Of a stretch of 64,000 nt of DNA, positions 1-11,299 are shown piece after piece (position 1 is the first letter of the stretch; every line of letters starts with the position of its first letter). The stretch is from Liolophura sinensis (taxonomy: Eukaryota > Mollusca > Polyplacophora > Chitonida > Chitonidae): contig NC_088301.1 in NCBI RefSeq assembly GCF_032854445.1, forward strand, positions 310,001 through 374,000. Reading direction: 5' to 3'. A program made the position numbers and the translations under genes. A model generated the notes under the pieces. It searched no databases, was not told the DNA's origin, and was given only the letters and a program-made list of their open reading frames with translations.

Positions 1-210
1 GTACATGTATGATGAAGGTGGGTGTCTTTATCTTAGATTTACATGTATGCTGAAGGCAGATGTCAATATCTTAGATGTACATGTATGCAGATGCCATTAT
101 TGCAGATGTCATTATTGCAGATGTCATTATCTTAGATGTACATGTATGCTGAAGGCAGATGTCATTATCTTTGATGTCCATGTATGCTGAAGGCAGATGT
201 CATTATCTTA
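1..210. repeat. Tandem repeat, about 38 bp and 15 bp units
   Basis: Direct repeats of a unit containing TGTATGCTGAAGGCAGATGTC, interspersed with shorter GCAGATGTCATTATT units. It runs off the left edge, so total size is unknown. It lies on the 3' side of the minus-strand gene whose exons start at 10993. No coding role is evident. Confidence 0.8.
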
Positions 211-2262
211 GCCTGCAGCTGCTATCTGCAGTGTCACTGTGTAATATCTGTTACTAGGTCTCAACAAACACCAGTGAGCAACCTTCAGTGTCAAAGTTAT
301 CCCATGGTATGACATACAAGTAATGATGGCCTTGACCTTTCTTCATCATATACATGTATCTCATTTCCTTGTTCTTGTGTTGCGACTTTATTTAGCAATA
401 TTGACAATACTCAAACATGAACATAGAGTTAGAAATTACATGTATCTAAAACATGAACTGGGTTATGTGTGATGAAGAACTTATGTAGCTGTTCATATGT
501 TCAAAACATTATCTATGGTGGAGACTGCACACTAATATGATAATCATTACTTTGTGAGCCGTAAAATTCTTTATGAAAACAAAAAAATAAATAAAATAAA
601 ATAAAAAAAACCCCACAAAACTACACACATTCCTTGCCTTTATGGCTTGGTGGTTCACAATTCACCAGTTTGAAACAGGCTTTGCTGGAGATTTTTGCTG
701 ATCGATTGGCAAAAAATCAATGGAATTATCAATGTATTATCAAGAATGGTTCATGTTACAACCATTAAGTAAATATCAGTCGTACCTGTCATCTTTATAG
801 TGTTACTTAACTATGGTTCCAAGGCTTGAAAAAGTTATAATGCGATACGTTTAACAAATTTTAGGAACTTAATTACAGATTTTAAAACCTAACACAAGCA
901 CAGATTAAGCTAATATTTTGTGAAAGGTTTTCCAGCAAAAATTTGACTGGATTTTTTGCTGATCAATATTTTTGCAAAAACTCTTCAGTGTGGGTTGTGT
1001 TTCCATGGACATGTAATTGCATCTGTGTGAATACTTGACTTTTAATTCTTCAGACAATGAGACTTACATAGAAACATTGGATTACTCTTCCATATACCCC
1101 CATGCAATTGTTTAATGCTCATGTTAAGGCTAAGTAGATCAAACACCTTTGGTTTTTAACGCATCAGACGAGGGTTTATTGCTGGGGTGAACTGACATGT
1201 AGAAGAATCATACAGATAAACACAGCTGTTAATACATGGGCCATGGAACCATTTTAACGAATGCATCAAGAAATCACATGCACTCCAGCAGCTCAAGGCA
1301 GGCGGAGGCTGGTCTGGCCACCAGGTGTTGCGTGTATCTATACCTTTGGGGAATCCCCGCTCTTGTCATCAGTCATTAAATCAAAATATAAAGGTTTACC
1401 TCGTTAAATTGTAAGTAAATCTTTATTCTGTAATGATCACACTTCTCAATTAGCCTACCCCGCCGCCAGTTTGTCATTGCAGCACAGGGAATAATACATG
1501 CGTGTACATTGCTCCTTCTTTGCCATCGACATTTCATTGAAACAAAAACAACATCCACCATGTATGACAATTCATATTTAGGCTAAAAGTATACAGAATA
1601 TGGGATTAAATGGATCTGCTAAATAACTTTTAGTGGATGGAACACAGTGATTTTATACATCAAAAATATAAGTAAGCAGGGCACACATAAATAACTTAGC
1701 AGCGTTTTCTTTTTGCATCTATTTTCTTTCAATTTTGCTGGACAGAATACAAAACAAATTATACCTTTAGCTTTAGCATACCCTTAGAGAAATGTTTGAA
1801 CATTATGAAATGATCAGTCGATAATGAGAATAATTAAGAAGATAATAGCTAAAACCACTGTTTCAAAAATTTTCTAAAATATCTAAACCAGTTGAATTTT
1901 AAAAAATGCAACCAGGATTAAATTTTCTGTCAACACATCAAACCAGATACTCACAGAAGTTCTCTTCTCTGGCTAATTTGCACCATCTTGCGTGTATTTG
2001 TTAAAACACAAAATCCACGAAAATTTAAGATAGTCTTGGCTACCATGGCAACTGCCAATGTGAATAATGCGTGTTGGTCAGGTTTATCTCGTATCATTAC
2101 TACAAAGTTATTGGGCAAGTTTTATACAAATTAGAGATGATTTGTAAAATGGCTTAGATGCCCGCCTTGACCTGCAGGAGAGATAACGCAAACATAATTG
2201 CACGTCCATGGAAATACAGCTATACATTTGTTAAAGACAAACAAATGCTTCCACTGGCTCAC
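211..2262. other. No gene recognised
   Basis: AT-rich sequence downstream of the third exon of the minus-strand gene. I searched the minus strand for a phase-1 acceptor followed by an open exon and found none convincing, so the next exon of that gene probably lies beyond the left edge. Confidence 0.5.
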
Positions 2263-2515
2263 CTTGAGGTTCTGTGAAGAGAGACTTTAGGAGTGCTAGA
2301 GCATCAGAAAAACACTTGACTTCCTGGGTCAACTTCATGATGTCATCCTGACCAATCATGTCAGACTCCTGCCTGCTTATACTGCACATGGAGATGCTCT
2401 TCTGTTTTGGGGATCCTGTGAGGTTTGCCGAGCGCTGTGAGCCCTCCCGAGGGCTGGTCTGGCCCCCATCCCCCGAGTCGCAATGACCCATGGAGGGCAG
2501 GTGCAGGTAATTCTC
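2263..2515 (-). CDS. RhoGAP-like gene, coding exon 3
   Basis: The exon is flanked by TTTCAG and GTGAGC and is 253 nt long, phase 0 in and phase 1 out. It encodes a Ser/Gly-rich stretch and then the amphipathic helix with E-V-K-C-F-S-D-A-L-x-L-L-K. The function is uncertain beyond the tentative RhoGAP assignment. Confidence 0.6.
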
Positions 2516-5500
2516 CTGAAACAATCACAGGTGACACATATGTACATGTACTGATACAAAACACACTAAAACTGACCAATGTACGCCAGCTTCTGAGCAG
2601 AGTTACGTCCGTTTGTGACATGAAGTCATTCAGTGTTATATAGCATGGCACTAAGTGTGATTTGCAGTTACCTATTTATTCATGACTGTGGATTGTCAAC
2701 TTGGAGTAAGCTACCAGCAAAATTTCATTATTGCTGAACTTTAATCTAAAGGCCAATTTATGTACATAAAACATCAGACAGCAAAAAGGGAGATGAGAAG
2801 GCAGCATACGAACCTAAAAGAATTAACTTTCTGAACCAAACCCACCAAACCCAAGCAGCTGAAGTGTGAATATTCTCGGATGTACCATTGGGTGTGTCTA
2901 GATTTGAACTTACAATATCTACAAAGTCTAATCTAAGGGGAATCCCCACTGTTTTAATACTAGCTGGTGTACATATGTACCAGAAAGTGGCTTTCTCACT
3001 GGACAGCTTTTGTATGCTACAAAGTCAACAATGTCTAGATTTCCACTGAACTCACCGGATAAATTTATCCTGCACTTCATACATCTAGAACAGTTGTGGG
3101 TGCACGTGAACATAGCTCATTATGTTCCCCACATAAATTGGTGGGGAGGTGGGTGGGTGAAATTCGTAAGTTCTAATCAAGCCAAGAACTGACTGCTGTC
3201 AAAGACTATGGTAAGCAAAAGACTCCTTGAGAACAACTAATAACACAAATCCACTAAATAATCAAACAATTTTACAGGGTTAGGAGTCGTTCAACATTTC
3301 TACAGAAACAACAATCAAACATTTAAAATGGCTTCCTTCAAAATCTTGAAGAACTGACAACACACACCACTCCAGAATTGTCCAAAGAGACTTGCGTTAT
3401 GTACATATGCTTGCAAACCTGAATGTAAAACAAAGGAACTTCCTCATGAAGTTCATGGCAGAAATACCAAAACCTGCACTACACAATGCCCATAAGGACT
3501 TCCATCCACAGTTAACATCCTGTTCACAAAGAAGAGATAAAAAGCATTGTTACACAAATGTATACTACAACACACTTCATGACAAAAAAAACTAAAAAGC
3601 TTTGTTTCCACGTGCTACAATCTTGAGTAAGCTCTGTGTAACAGGAGCATGTTAACTGGCTAGTCAAGTTTAAGCACAGTCACTCATCTTACTACTGTCA
3701 AGCACATATGAATGCTGACAGTTTTACCAAATCCATGTCAACCATATACTTTAATCTTGCTTCATTAAGTTTGTTATGCAAAAAGTAGTAATATAAATGT
3801 TGTTCAATCAGTCACAGAATATGTACAGTTTGCTATTTGAGGAAACTTTCACTAGGGAATTCTAACCTCTCTACGTAACACCCTGCATGTACCTGTACAC
3901 ACTTACTTGTACATTCTTACCTGTACATATAGCTACTCTACAGTTTAGAAATGCCATTACCTTCAGGTAAAAACCTACAGATGGTGGTAGGTTCTCCTGG
4001 GTTCTGCGAGGTTTCCTCCCATCATAACGCTGGCCGTCGTCTTATAAGTTATTTATTTATTTGATTGGTGTTTTCCGCCGTACTCAAAAATTTTTCACTT
4101 ATACGACGGCTGCCAGCATTATGGTGGGTGGAAACCTGGAAGAGCCCGGGGAAAACCCACAACCATCCGCAGGTTGCTAGCAGACCTTCCCACCCCAGCA
4201 GACCTTCCCGGCCAGAGAGGAAGCCAGCATGAGCTGGACTTGAACTCACAGCGACCGCATTGGTGAGAGACTCCTGAGTCATAACGCTGTGCTTGCGCGC
4301 TAGCCAACTGAGCCACGGAAGCCCCGTTGTATTATAAGTGAAATAATCTTGAGTATGGCGTAAAGCAACTATCAAATCAATAAACAACCTTCACATAAAG
4401 CAAGCCAATGTAATATTAAAATATACCGAGTCTTCAATTTTTTTCCGCATCATAAACGTCTACATGTACCTTTGTGTCCTCAACAAAAAACACGATCAAC
4501 TTTAGTCTCAGCAGGACTAAGATGGCATCCCAGTTGTTTACTGGAATATTTATGAACACTGTTTACAGCTTTTCTCCAACATACGATGTCCACACTGCTT
4601 AATATTATAGTGACATATGCAGATTACACCGTTTAAATGACAGTAACAACATGTACTAATGAACAGAGTACTGCAACTACATGTTCTGTTGGACAGAGTA
4701 CTAAAACTACACATACCCTCACTGCTCAAGCTTTCTGCATATAAAAGAGCGACTTTCAGTACAACTTATGCATATTTTAAATTTGATTTTGGAAACAAAA
4801 CTACACTGCTTGGATTGGCCAGTGTCAGGGCTTCACAAAAAGTATTATTTTCTCAGTCAACACAGAGTAATGCCTTCAGAACATGCTTGAATGAACCCCT
4901 TGCAAACATGTGAAAAGGTTGAAGGATTACTGTCAGTTCCAACTGTGTGGATCAACAGACCAATTATCCTACACATGTACAGACACACTCAGGACATAAG
5001 ATTACACACTGAGATATATGAGCATCTTGCACTGTACTTCTGACATCAGTCCTTAATGGACAAAAGGACCTTCAAGATTTGTCTATGAATTTTACTGAGC
5101 ACTAGATTTTCTAGACTTGCATACTATATGTGTACTATACATACATGTACACGTAATAAAGGTGACACAGAAATAAGGCTCAGAGGCCATCCTGGTAAAA
5201 GTGGGTGAGAGACTTACCATAAAGCTACAGATAACACCCATAGTGACAGGGTGAGGTGCTGAGGTAGTGAGGGCTAGGCTGTACTGAATCTTGGAACTGA
5301 CCTCACACAGATTGTCACATTCTAACTGTCACAATCCCGCCAGATTAAATGTCACTCAGAGGAACCACTGCAAGTTCGCTCAAATAAAACACAGTCCTCA
5401 ACTGAACTCAATTTCTCAGAATACAAACATACAAATACACAAACAACTGTAAACACAGCTGTTTGAAACATTACTTAGTAATATTGTGTCGCTAAGTAAC

Positions 5501-8500
5501 AACAGAGCTCAAGGGAAACGTGTAATGTATGTAAGTGAAGTGCTCTAGTGATTCAGCTTTTAATGTTGTGGTTTTCTATTGTCTGTCATTTTCCGCGTTG
5601 TTTTACCTCCTCAATTGTCTGTGAGCTGCGGCTGTGGGTAAGAGTTGCTCGTGACTGTTGAGCCTCCCTGTAGGCTACAATCAGGCTATTGTTTTAGCAG
5701 AGAGTTTGTGACAGGGCAGAGACCTCCTGGTCAGAGCTGGGGCAGAGACATGAACATCAGCAGGGATAAGAGATCAGAGGCCAGTTCAGGAGCACTACCT
5801 CACAGGTGAGGGACATCTATCTATACATAAATGTATATGTACACTCAGGTGAGCCTGACAGGTGGACAGGTACAGAGCCAGTAGCTCCACTATAACAGCA
5901 GCCTCAGGGAACTGTATGATATCAATTTACAACTGCTTATCTTAATATAATTTTCTTGTCAAAACTATATTTGTTGTGATTGGAGGAACACTAGACTCCT
6001 GAAAATCTGACTTAATAATATTGTGGTCTGGTTTAGGAGTTGAAGAAAGCTTGACCCATTACCAGAACATCTTTCATGACCAAAAGCCACCACACAAGCA
6101 CCCACCCCACTTAACCTATTGCGAAACCTCCCATAGCCAAATACACCTTTCAAATATGGCAGGGCCATATCTACAGGAAAATGAAAAGTTCTCACCCCAA
6201 ACTGCAAAGGTGACTTTGCAACTCAAAATGATGCTTTCTGACAGCTTTAAGCCTATGAGTAAAAGAAATTTGTGTGAAGACTTAACATTTTATTGGTAAA
6301 CTATCATATTTTTGCTCAACTTACTTGTTACTTTTAAATGAGTTCATTTGATTAGTTTGGGAGCCCATGTGTTTTCTGGAAACAAAATGGTTTTAGATAT
6401 AGCTTTGTATGGGGGCCTTCAAGACTTCAGAACTTAGGATTTGATATTATATACAGAAAAGTATTGGGCAGATATCCCTGAAATACAGTATTTTGCCAAT
6501 GTTTATTTTTTTCAAGTTTGATTAATTTCATGTAAAAGAAACTTTAATGTTGCACCTAAAGTATCATATAAAGGCCTATGTGCATCTAAAAATGCATTGA
6601 ACATACCAAACAATTCACTATACCAATACAGTAGTTATATTCTTGAAGTTTTTGTCCTAAAATAAAGTCATTAATGAACATTTTATAAATATTTTTACCT
6701 TCAAGTATACTAGAATATGTTTTTTCTCCCCCCCCCCCCCCCAAAAAAATATTAATAGGCCAAAAAGGATTAAAATCATTCCCACAATGCAAATTCAGCT
6801 TTTTTGAGTCCCCTTTGGAATTAAAACTGGGAATTGTATCTGCTCTTCCACACCTAGATGATGCTGCATACAGGTTACAAGTTATTATGGACTGGCTGAA
6901 ATTAGTGCTTAACTTAATGCCTGTACATAATGCTGGGATTCAAAACATGGGCAGATATATACACTCACATTTTTGCCACTACACTCAAAAGTTCAAAATA
7001 GGTTCACCAACAATGTTTTTTGCTACACTGAAGGTTGATTGCAGATTCATGCAGGCATAACAATGCATTTTTATTCAGCTATCTATCTACATGTTTTTAT
7101 TTTGATGCTATGATGAAAATAAAATAACTGCTGAATCAGTTTTCTGCTGTGGTAATGTAAGGGAGATAATCTCGCACATTTAGTTACAAATAACACCTCA
7201 ATGCATGAATGCTGTACTCTCCCTTTTATGCATTCTCAACTTAAGACACCGAAATGCAGTGAAAATACCTTTATACTCCATCTTCCCCACATTTTTTCTC
7301 TCATGTACAAGAGTAAAATGGCATGTTGAAACAAAGTAGAATAATTCTCAACACAAAACAGATTAACCTGCACATTTACATGTAAATGTATGTATTTTAC
7401 AGGTTTATGAGAACATCCAAATGTAAAGGACTAGAAGCCTTTCCATCTCAGAATACAGAGCCATGCCTACAATGTGAGAGATCTCTGTCTGAAGGCACTA
7501 GCAGTGTACTGCATCATAAATACATCTATTACACATTTATATATTACATATTTGTGACAGTCTGGCAATCAGACATTGCAAATCAGTTATTTATTAAATG
7601 TTAATACAAGTCTTTAAGATCCTTACAAACACAGCTACCATACACACATGTACATGTGTGCTACACAGAAAGTTCTACATAAATGAATGCATCTACAGTT
7701 GTCAAAAGTTTGTTAAAACTTAATACAGGCTAAAATCTTAATACCAGTCTTATTCAAATACAAATCGCATGTGATTACGTCCAGACAAAAGTTAATACTG
7801 GGCTTAACACACTTCTGAAGAACTGGGCCCTGATGATCAGAAGTACAGAGTTGTCTCCTTTATTTTGTCTGACCAAATCACCAAGTTCAGTAGGCTCTAG
7901 TAACCAGTGAAAACGCCTCGCTGATACTTCTTTGGCCCTACCGCTGGTCCACAACAGTCGTTCTTCTGAGACTGGCCGCTTGGGGGCGCTAGCAAAATTG
8001 TTGCCTGTACCAAAAACATCCACCAATTTTTTAACAAACGACTGTTGTAAACCAGCGGGAAGGGCGAGAGTAATATGGGCGAGGCATTTTCGCTGGTTAC
8101 ATGAGCATACAAGTTCAGGTTATCAGTTCCGTTCTCTGACATGACCAGGCATTAAACAAGGCATTCTTATGGATACACAACTTCTTGTTAATAAACTGAG
8201 AAGTTGTATATATTCATAAGAATGCCTTGTTCAGTGTACTTTCATGCCAACTTCTACATGCCACTCAAACACGTCAGGCTGTGAATCTTGTTCAGAATAC
8301 ATGTTACAACATTCTGAATGGCTATCATGGCATCAGAGAGACTAGAGAGTTTGAACATCACCTCTATGCTAACACTTGCAATAAAAGCGTAACTGAGACA
8401 CTTCTACACATTTTCTTTCTTTACATAGCAGAATATTGTGATAATATAAATACGGACATTTCAATGTTTAAACATGAAGTCTTGAGGACTACATGTACAT

Positions 8501-10993
8501 GTACTTACTGGATTTAATGCATCAGTTTACTGCACACATCTTTCCGAACATAATGGAAACTGCAAACTTATACTTCAAAGTAACTATCTTCTATAAACAT
8601 TACATACAATTTTTACAGATTGTGAAGCCAAGTAATTTTATTCATGAGGCTGGTCTTTCAAATTTGATTTTGGGTTTTTGAATACTTCACCTTCTATAGC
8701 ATCAGTGTATATGACATGGTATCAGGGTGTGTGACATGGCATCAGGGTGTGTGACATGGTATCAGGGTGTGTGGCACAGTATCAGGGTGTGGGCCATAGT
8801 ACATGTATTAGAGTGTGGGACATAAAGTCAGGGCATATGTCATGGTATCAGGATGTGTAAAATGGCATCTGGGTATGTAATGTGGTGTCAGAAAGTGTGA
8901 ACTGGTATCAGAATTAGTAATATTTAACAGGGATTGTAACATGGTATCAGGGTGTGTGACATGGGGCCAGAGAGCGTGATGGTATCAGGGAAAATGACAT
9001 CTGTGTGTAGAAAAAAAACTTGAAACGATACGCCCTACGATATGCCCTATACATGTAATTGTAGCAGGAATGTATAGTTTCTTTTTTCTCACATGGTTAG
9101 TCCATCTAATGAATAACATACCCATATCTTTACTTTTCCAAAAAGCCAGAAAAGAAAATTAATGGAAGAATTAGGGTATGACAAGGCATCAGGAAATGTG
9201 ACATGGTATCAGGGTGTGTGAAATGGAATATGAGAGTTTATCAAAATCTTTTGGCATCCCAATGGAAACTGCCAGATTGGTGACAGACAAGTGGTCTTCA
9301 CTTAATGTTGGATAGGGCAAACAATCACGACTTCGAGCCTTGCCGACCCCTTACTGAGACCAAGGTCTCCCAATCTGTAACATATGGGGAATTTAATGAT
9401 TTTGTTGTCTGGTTTCAAATAAGTAACTCTGATTCGAGTGGCGCTGCCTTTGGGATCAGGTTACAATTCAAAATGCTCAAATGTGTGATAGGATATTTTC
9501 CTACATCTCTGTACAGAAGAGAAGTATTTTAGTCTGGAATCTTTCCTAAAGTAAACTTTTCTGCGACTGGTAGCTGAGTCTGGGATGAAGAAAGGAGAAA
9601 ATGCGAGTCTGTCAGTGGGATTTCTTTGGTGGCAATTAAAGGTTTTACTTTCATTTGAAGGAACTGCACGAAAACTATGCTTCTTTGTCAACAATAAAAC
9701 ATCTGAAAGTGTCTTGCATTGTACATATAGTAGGGATATAAAAGTATAACAAAATAAGGTGCAATTAAAAAATGATGGGACATTTACCACATGGGTCATA
9801 TTTCATTTGACTCTAAATGTTCAATATTTTATCATAAATTCAAGCTAAACTTTGCCGCATCTGCTTTTTTCGATATCAGCAGTGTATCTAATTTTTTGGG
9901 GAAGTCCATCAAATAAAAGTGAGATCACCAAGTGCGATTCTCCACAATGCACATGTTCGAAAAATCTCAGGTGGTGGAGAGTTCAGGATGTTGAAGACTG
10001 CACGAATATCCATACAAAAGCTTACCTGCAACAACACATGGCGATGGGCTCGGCATGGACAATAGAACACAAAACAACCTTATTTTAGACAAAAACTTTC
10101 TCATACTGTCATCCTAAACCAGAGTAGGCGAAACACACCCCAAGGTTTTGTCTGTATCGCTGGGTTCAATGAATTGGGAGTAAAATGGGGGTCAAGGGTT
10201 TTCACCTGTTCAAAAAGCTGTGATGTAGGCAATCAATTACAAAGGCAAAGGCCAGGTAGCTTACCACTGAACTCGCTTCAGATGCAGGAGGGCATGCACT
10301 AGATGAGTTGGAATCTCTACAGCTATGAAGGCTCCTCAGTGAATGCCGCATGTCCCGCTTCATAGTGGAGTAGTGGGTAGATGACGACATTCGCTGAAGA
10401 GCTTATACTGTGACAGCTTTCATAGCTATAATAAATCTATTCTAAATGGAGTAGGGAAGTATGGTGGCAGTGCAGTGGGTGCGCAAAGCAGGTTGTTAGA
10501 TTGGTGTCTTTTATTTGTGCGAGACTTGTTCGATAACAAAGACAATCAGCCTGGACTTTCGTTAAGTATGAAATTAACATTGTAACCGTTGAGACTCCAA
10601 ATACGCTGGGCCTGTATAAGAAAAGGAGTTGGAGTCTTTCAGGGCTAGTTACTACACAACCAGAGTTACACATTTACAACTAAATGTTGTTTTATCTTTC
10701 GAAAGTACAAACATATGAGTAACCCAAATCCATGATTATTCCTCCTGTAATGACTTAACTAATGACTAATTCAAGCCCATGCTCTGAAAAGTCTGGCAAC
10801 CTAAGGGAACATAACCATGCTGCGTGATTCACCGCATATCACAGTGTAACAACAACAACATATGCTATGGAATGTGCTATTTCCACACGCATTTTACCTG
10901 TTGATCGACCTGAGAAGCATCTGAGGGCACATCAGTTAACTTTTTCCTTAACTTGTTAAAGTTAAGTGTTAACTTGCGCCCAACAGCCGACAT
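2263..10993 (-). CDS. N-terminal exons of a RhoGAP-like protein (ARHGAP29/45 type, tentative)
   Basis: Three minus-strand exons join in phase: 10993-10898 (ATG to CAG|GTAAAA, phase 0), 10393-10265 (CAG|CGA to GTG|GTAAGC, phase 0) and 2515-2263 (CAG|GAG to AAG|GTGAGC, phase 1), giving about 159 residues. The N-terminus is basic (MSAVGRKLTLNFNKLRKKL), followed by a Ser-rich region and then a helix with the pattern D-I-x-x-L-x-x-E-V-x-x-F-x-x-x-L-x-x-L-K (near residues 135-155). That pattern resembles the helix before the F-BAR part of ARHGAP29/ARHGAP45; the family call rests on this alone. The remaining exons lie beyond position 1. The start is the first ATG downstream of a CpG-bearing promoter-like region. 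Intron 2 is 7.7 kb and packed with repeats. Confidence 0.5.
3966..4386. mobile_element. Nested SINE-A: minus copy inside a plus copy
   Basis: Positions 4047-4326 hold a near full-length tRNA-derived SINE on the minus strand (tail at left, GAGCCACGGAAGCCCC head at right). It splits an older plus-strand copy whose pieces are 3966-4047 and 4330-4386. The short duplication TTATAAGT flanks the insertion. It lies in intron 2 of the RhoGAP-like gene. Confidence 0.8.
4387..7899. other. Intron 2 of the RhoGAP-like gene, nothing coding seen
   Basis: No exon or RNA gene was recognised. The stretch contains a poly-C run at about 6728-6743 and AT-rich DNA. The ORFs here are short and lack splice context or recognisable composition. 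Confidence 0.5.
7900..8100. mobile_element. MITE with long terminal inverted repeats
   Basis: Inverted arms of about 60 bp start GTAACCAG at the left and end CTGGTTAC at the right; both contain the motif around ACAACAGTCGTT. The element is about 200 bp with no coding capacity. A target-site duplication is not clear. Confidence 0.65.
8155..8231. repeat. 77-nt near-perfect hairpin
   Basis: The left arm (8155-8185) is almost exactly complementary to the right arm (about 8199-8231), with a loop of roughly 13 nt and a small internal mismatch. It could be a short MITE or a pre-miRNA-like fold; the sequence alone does not decide. Confidence 0.7.
8698..9005. repeat. Decayed 20-bp tandem repeat
   Basis: Variants of GTGTGACATGGTATCAGG recur about every 20 bp, increasingly diverged toward the right, with an isolated patch at 9180-9230. 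It is intronic in the RhoGAP-like gene. Confidence 0.8.
10265..10393 (-). CDS. RhoGAP-like gene, coding exon 2
   Basis: This 129-nt, phase 0-0 exon lies between CTCTTCAG and GTAAGC. It encodes a Ser-, Arg- and His-rich segment with no recognised domain. It is symmetrical and so could be skipped without changing the frame. Confidence 0.6.
10898..10993 (-). CDS. RhoGAP-like gene, first coding exon
   Basis: A 32-codon exon opens with ATG at 10993 and ends at CAG|GTAAAATG. The product is rich in Lys, Leu and Asn. The adjacent upstream sequence (11000-11300) is relatively CpG-rich and promoter-like, supporting this as the 5' end. Confidence 0.6.
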
Positions 10994-11234
10994 TGTCTGT
11001 ATCAGTGTATGTCAGCGAAGTTCCAGAAAGTTTGCCGAGTTTCCGAAATCCAAATGTCAAAAGTTGAGCCGGGAACGAACAATATTCATTTATCCATAGC
11101 CAGGGGAAATCCTTTTTCTGTAGCACAGTTTACATGCACGGTTCATAATGAGACATTTTATGGCTCTTCCACGGTCCTTGCATCCGTTATCACCACTAAC
11201 TCATCCATTATTTTCTACCCATAGCTCCGATTGC

Positions 11235-11295
11235 GAGGTCAGCAGCCGCCATTATTTACCGGATGTATGAAAAAGTTTGGGTCACGTGACCCGGT
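11235..11295 (-). promoter_or_regulatory. Promoter-like region with GTCACGTGAC palindrome
   Basis: GGGTCACGTGACCC at 11279-11292 is a perfect 14-bp palindrome containing an E-box of the CLEAR type (GTCACGTGAC, bound by MiT/TFE and USF factors in vertebrates). A GCCGCCATTATT element resembling a YY1 site lies at about 11240. Both are 240-300 bp upstream of the minus-strand ATG at 10993. Regulation is inferred from motif and position only. Confidence 0.4.
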
Positions 11296-11299
11296 ACCT

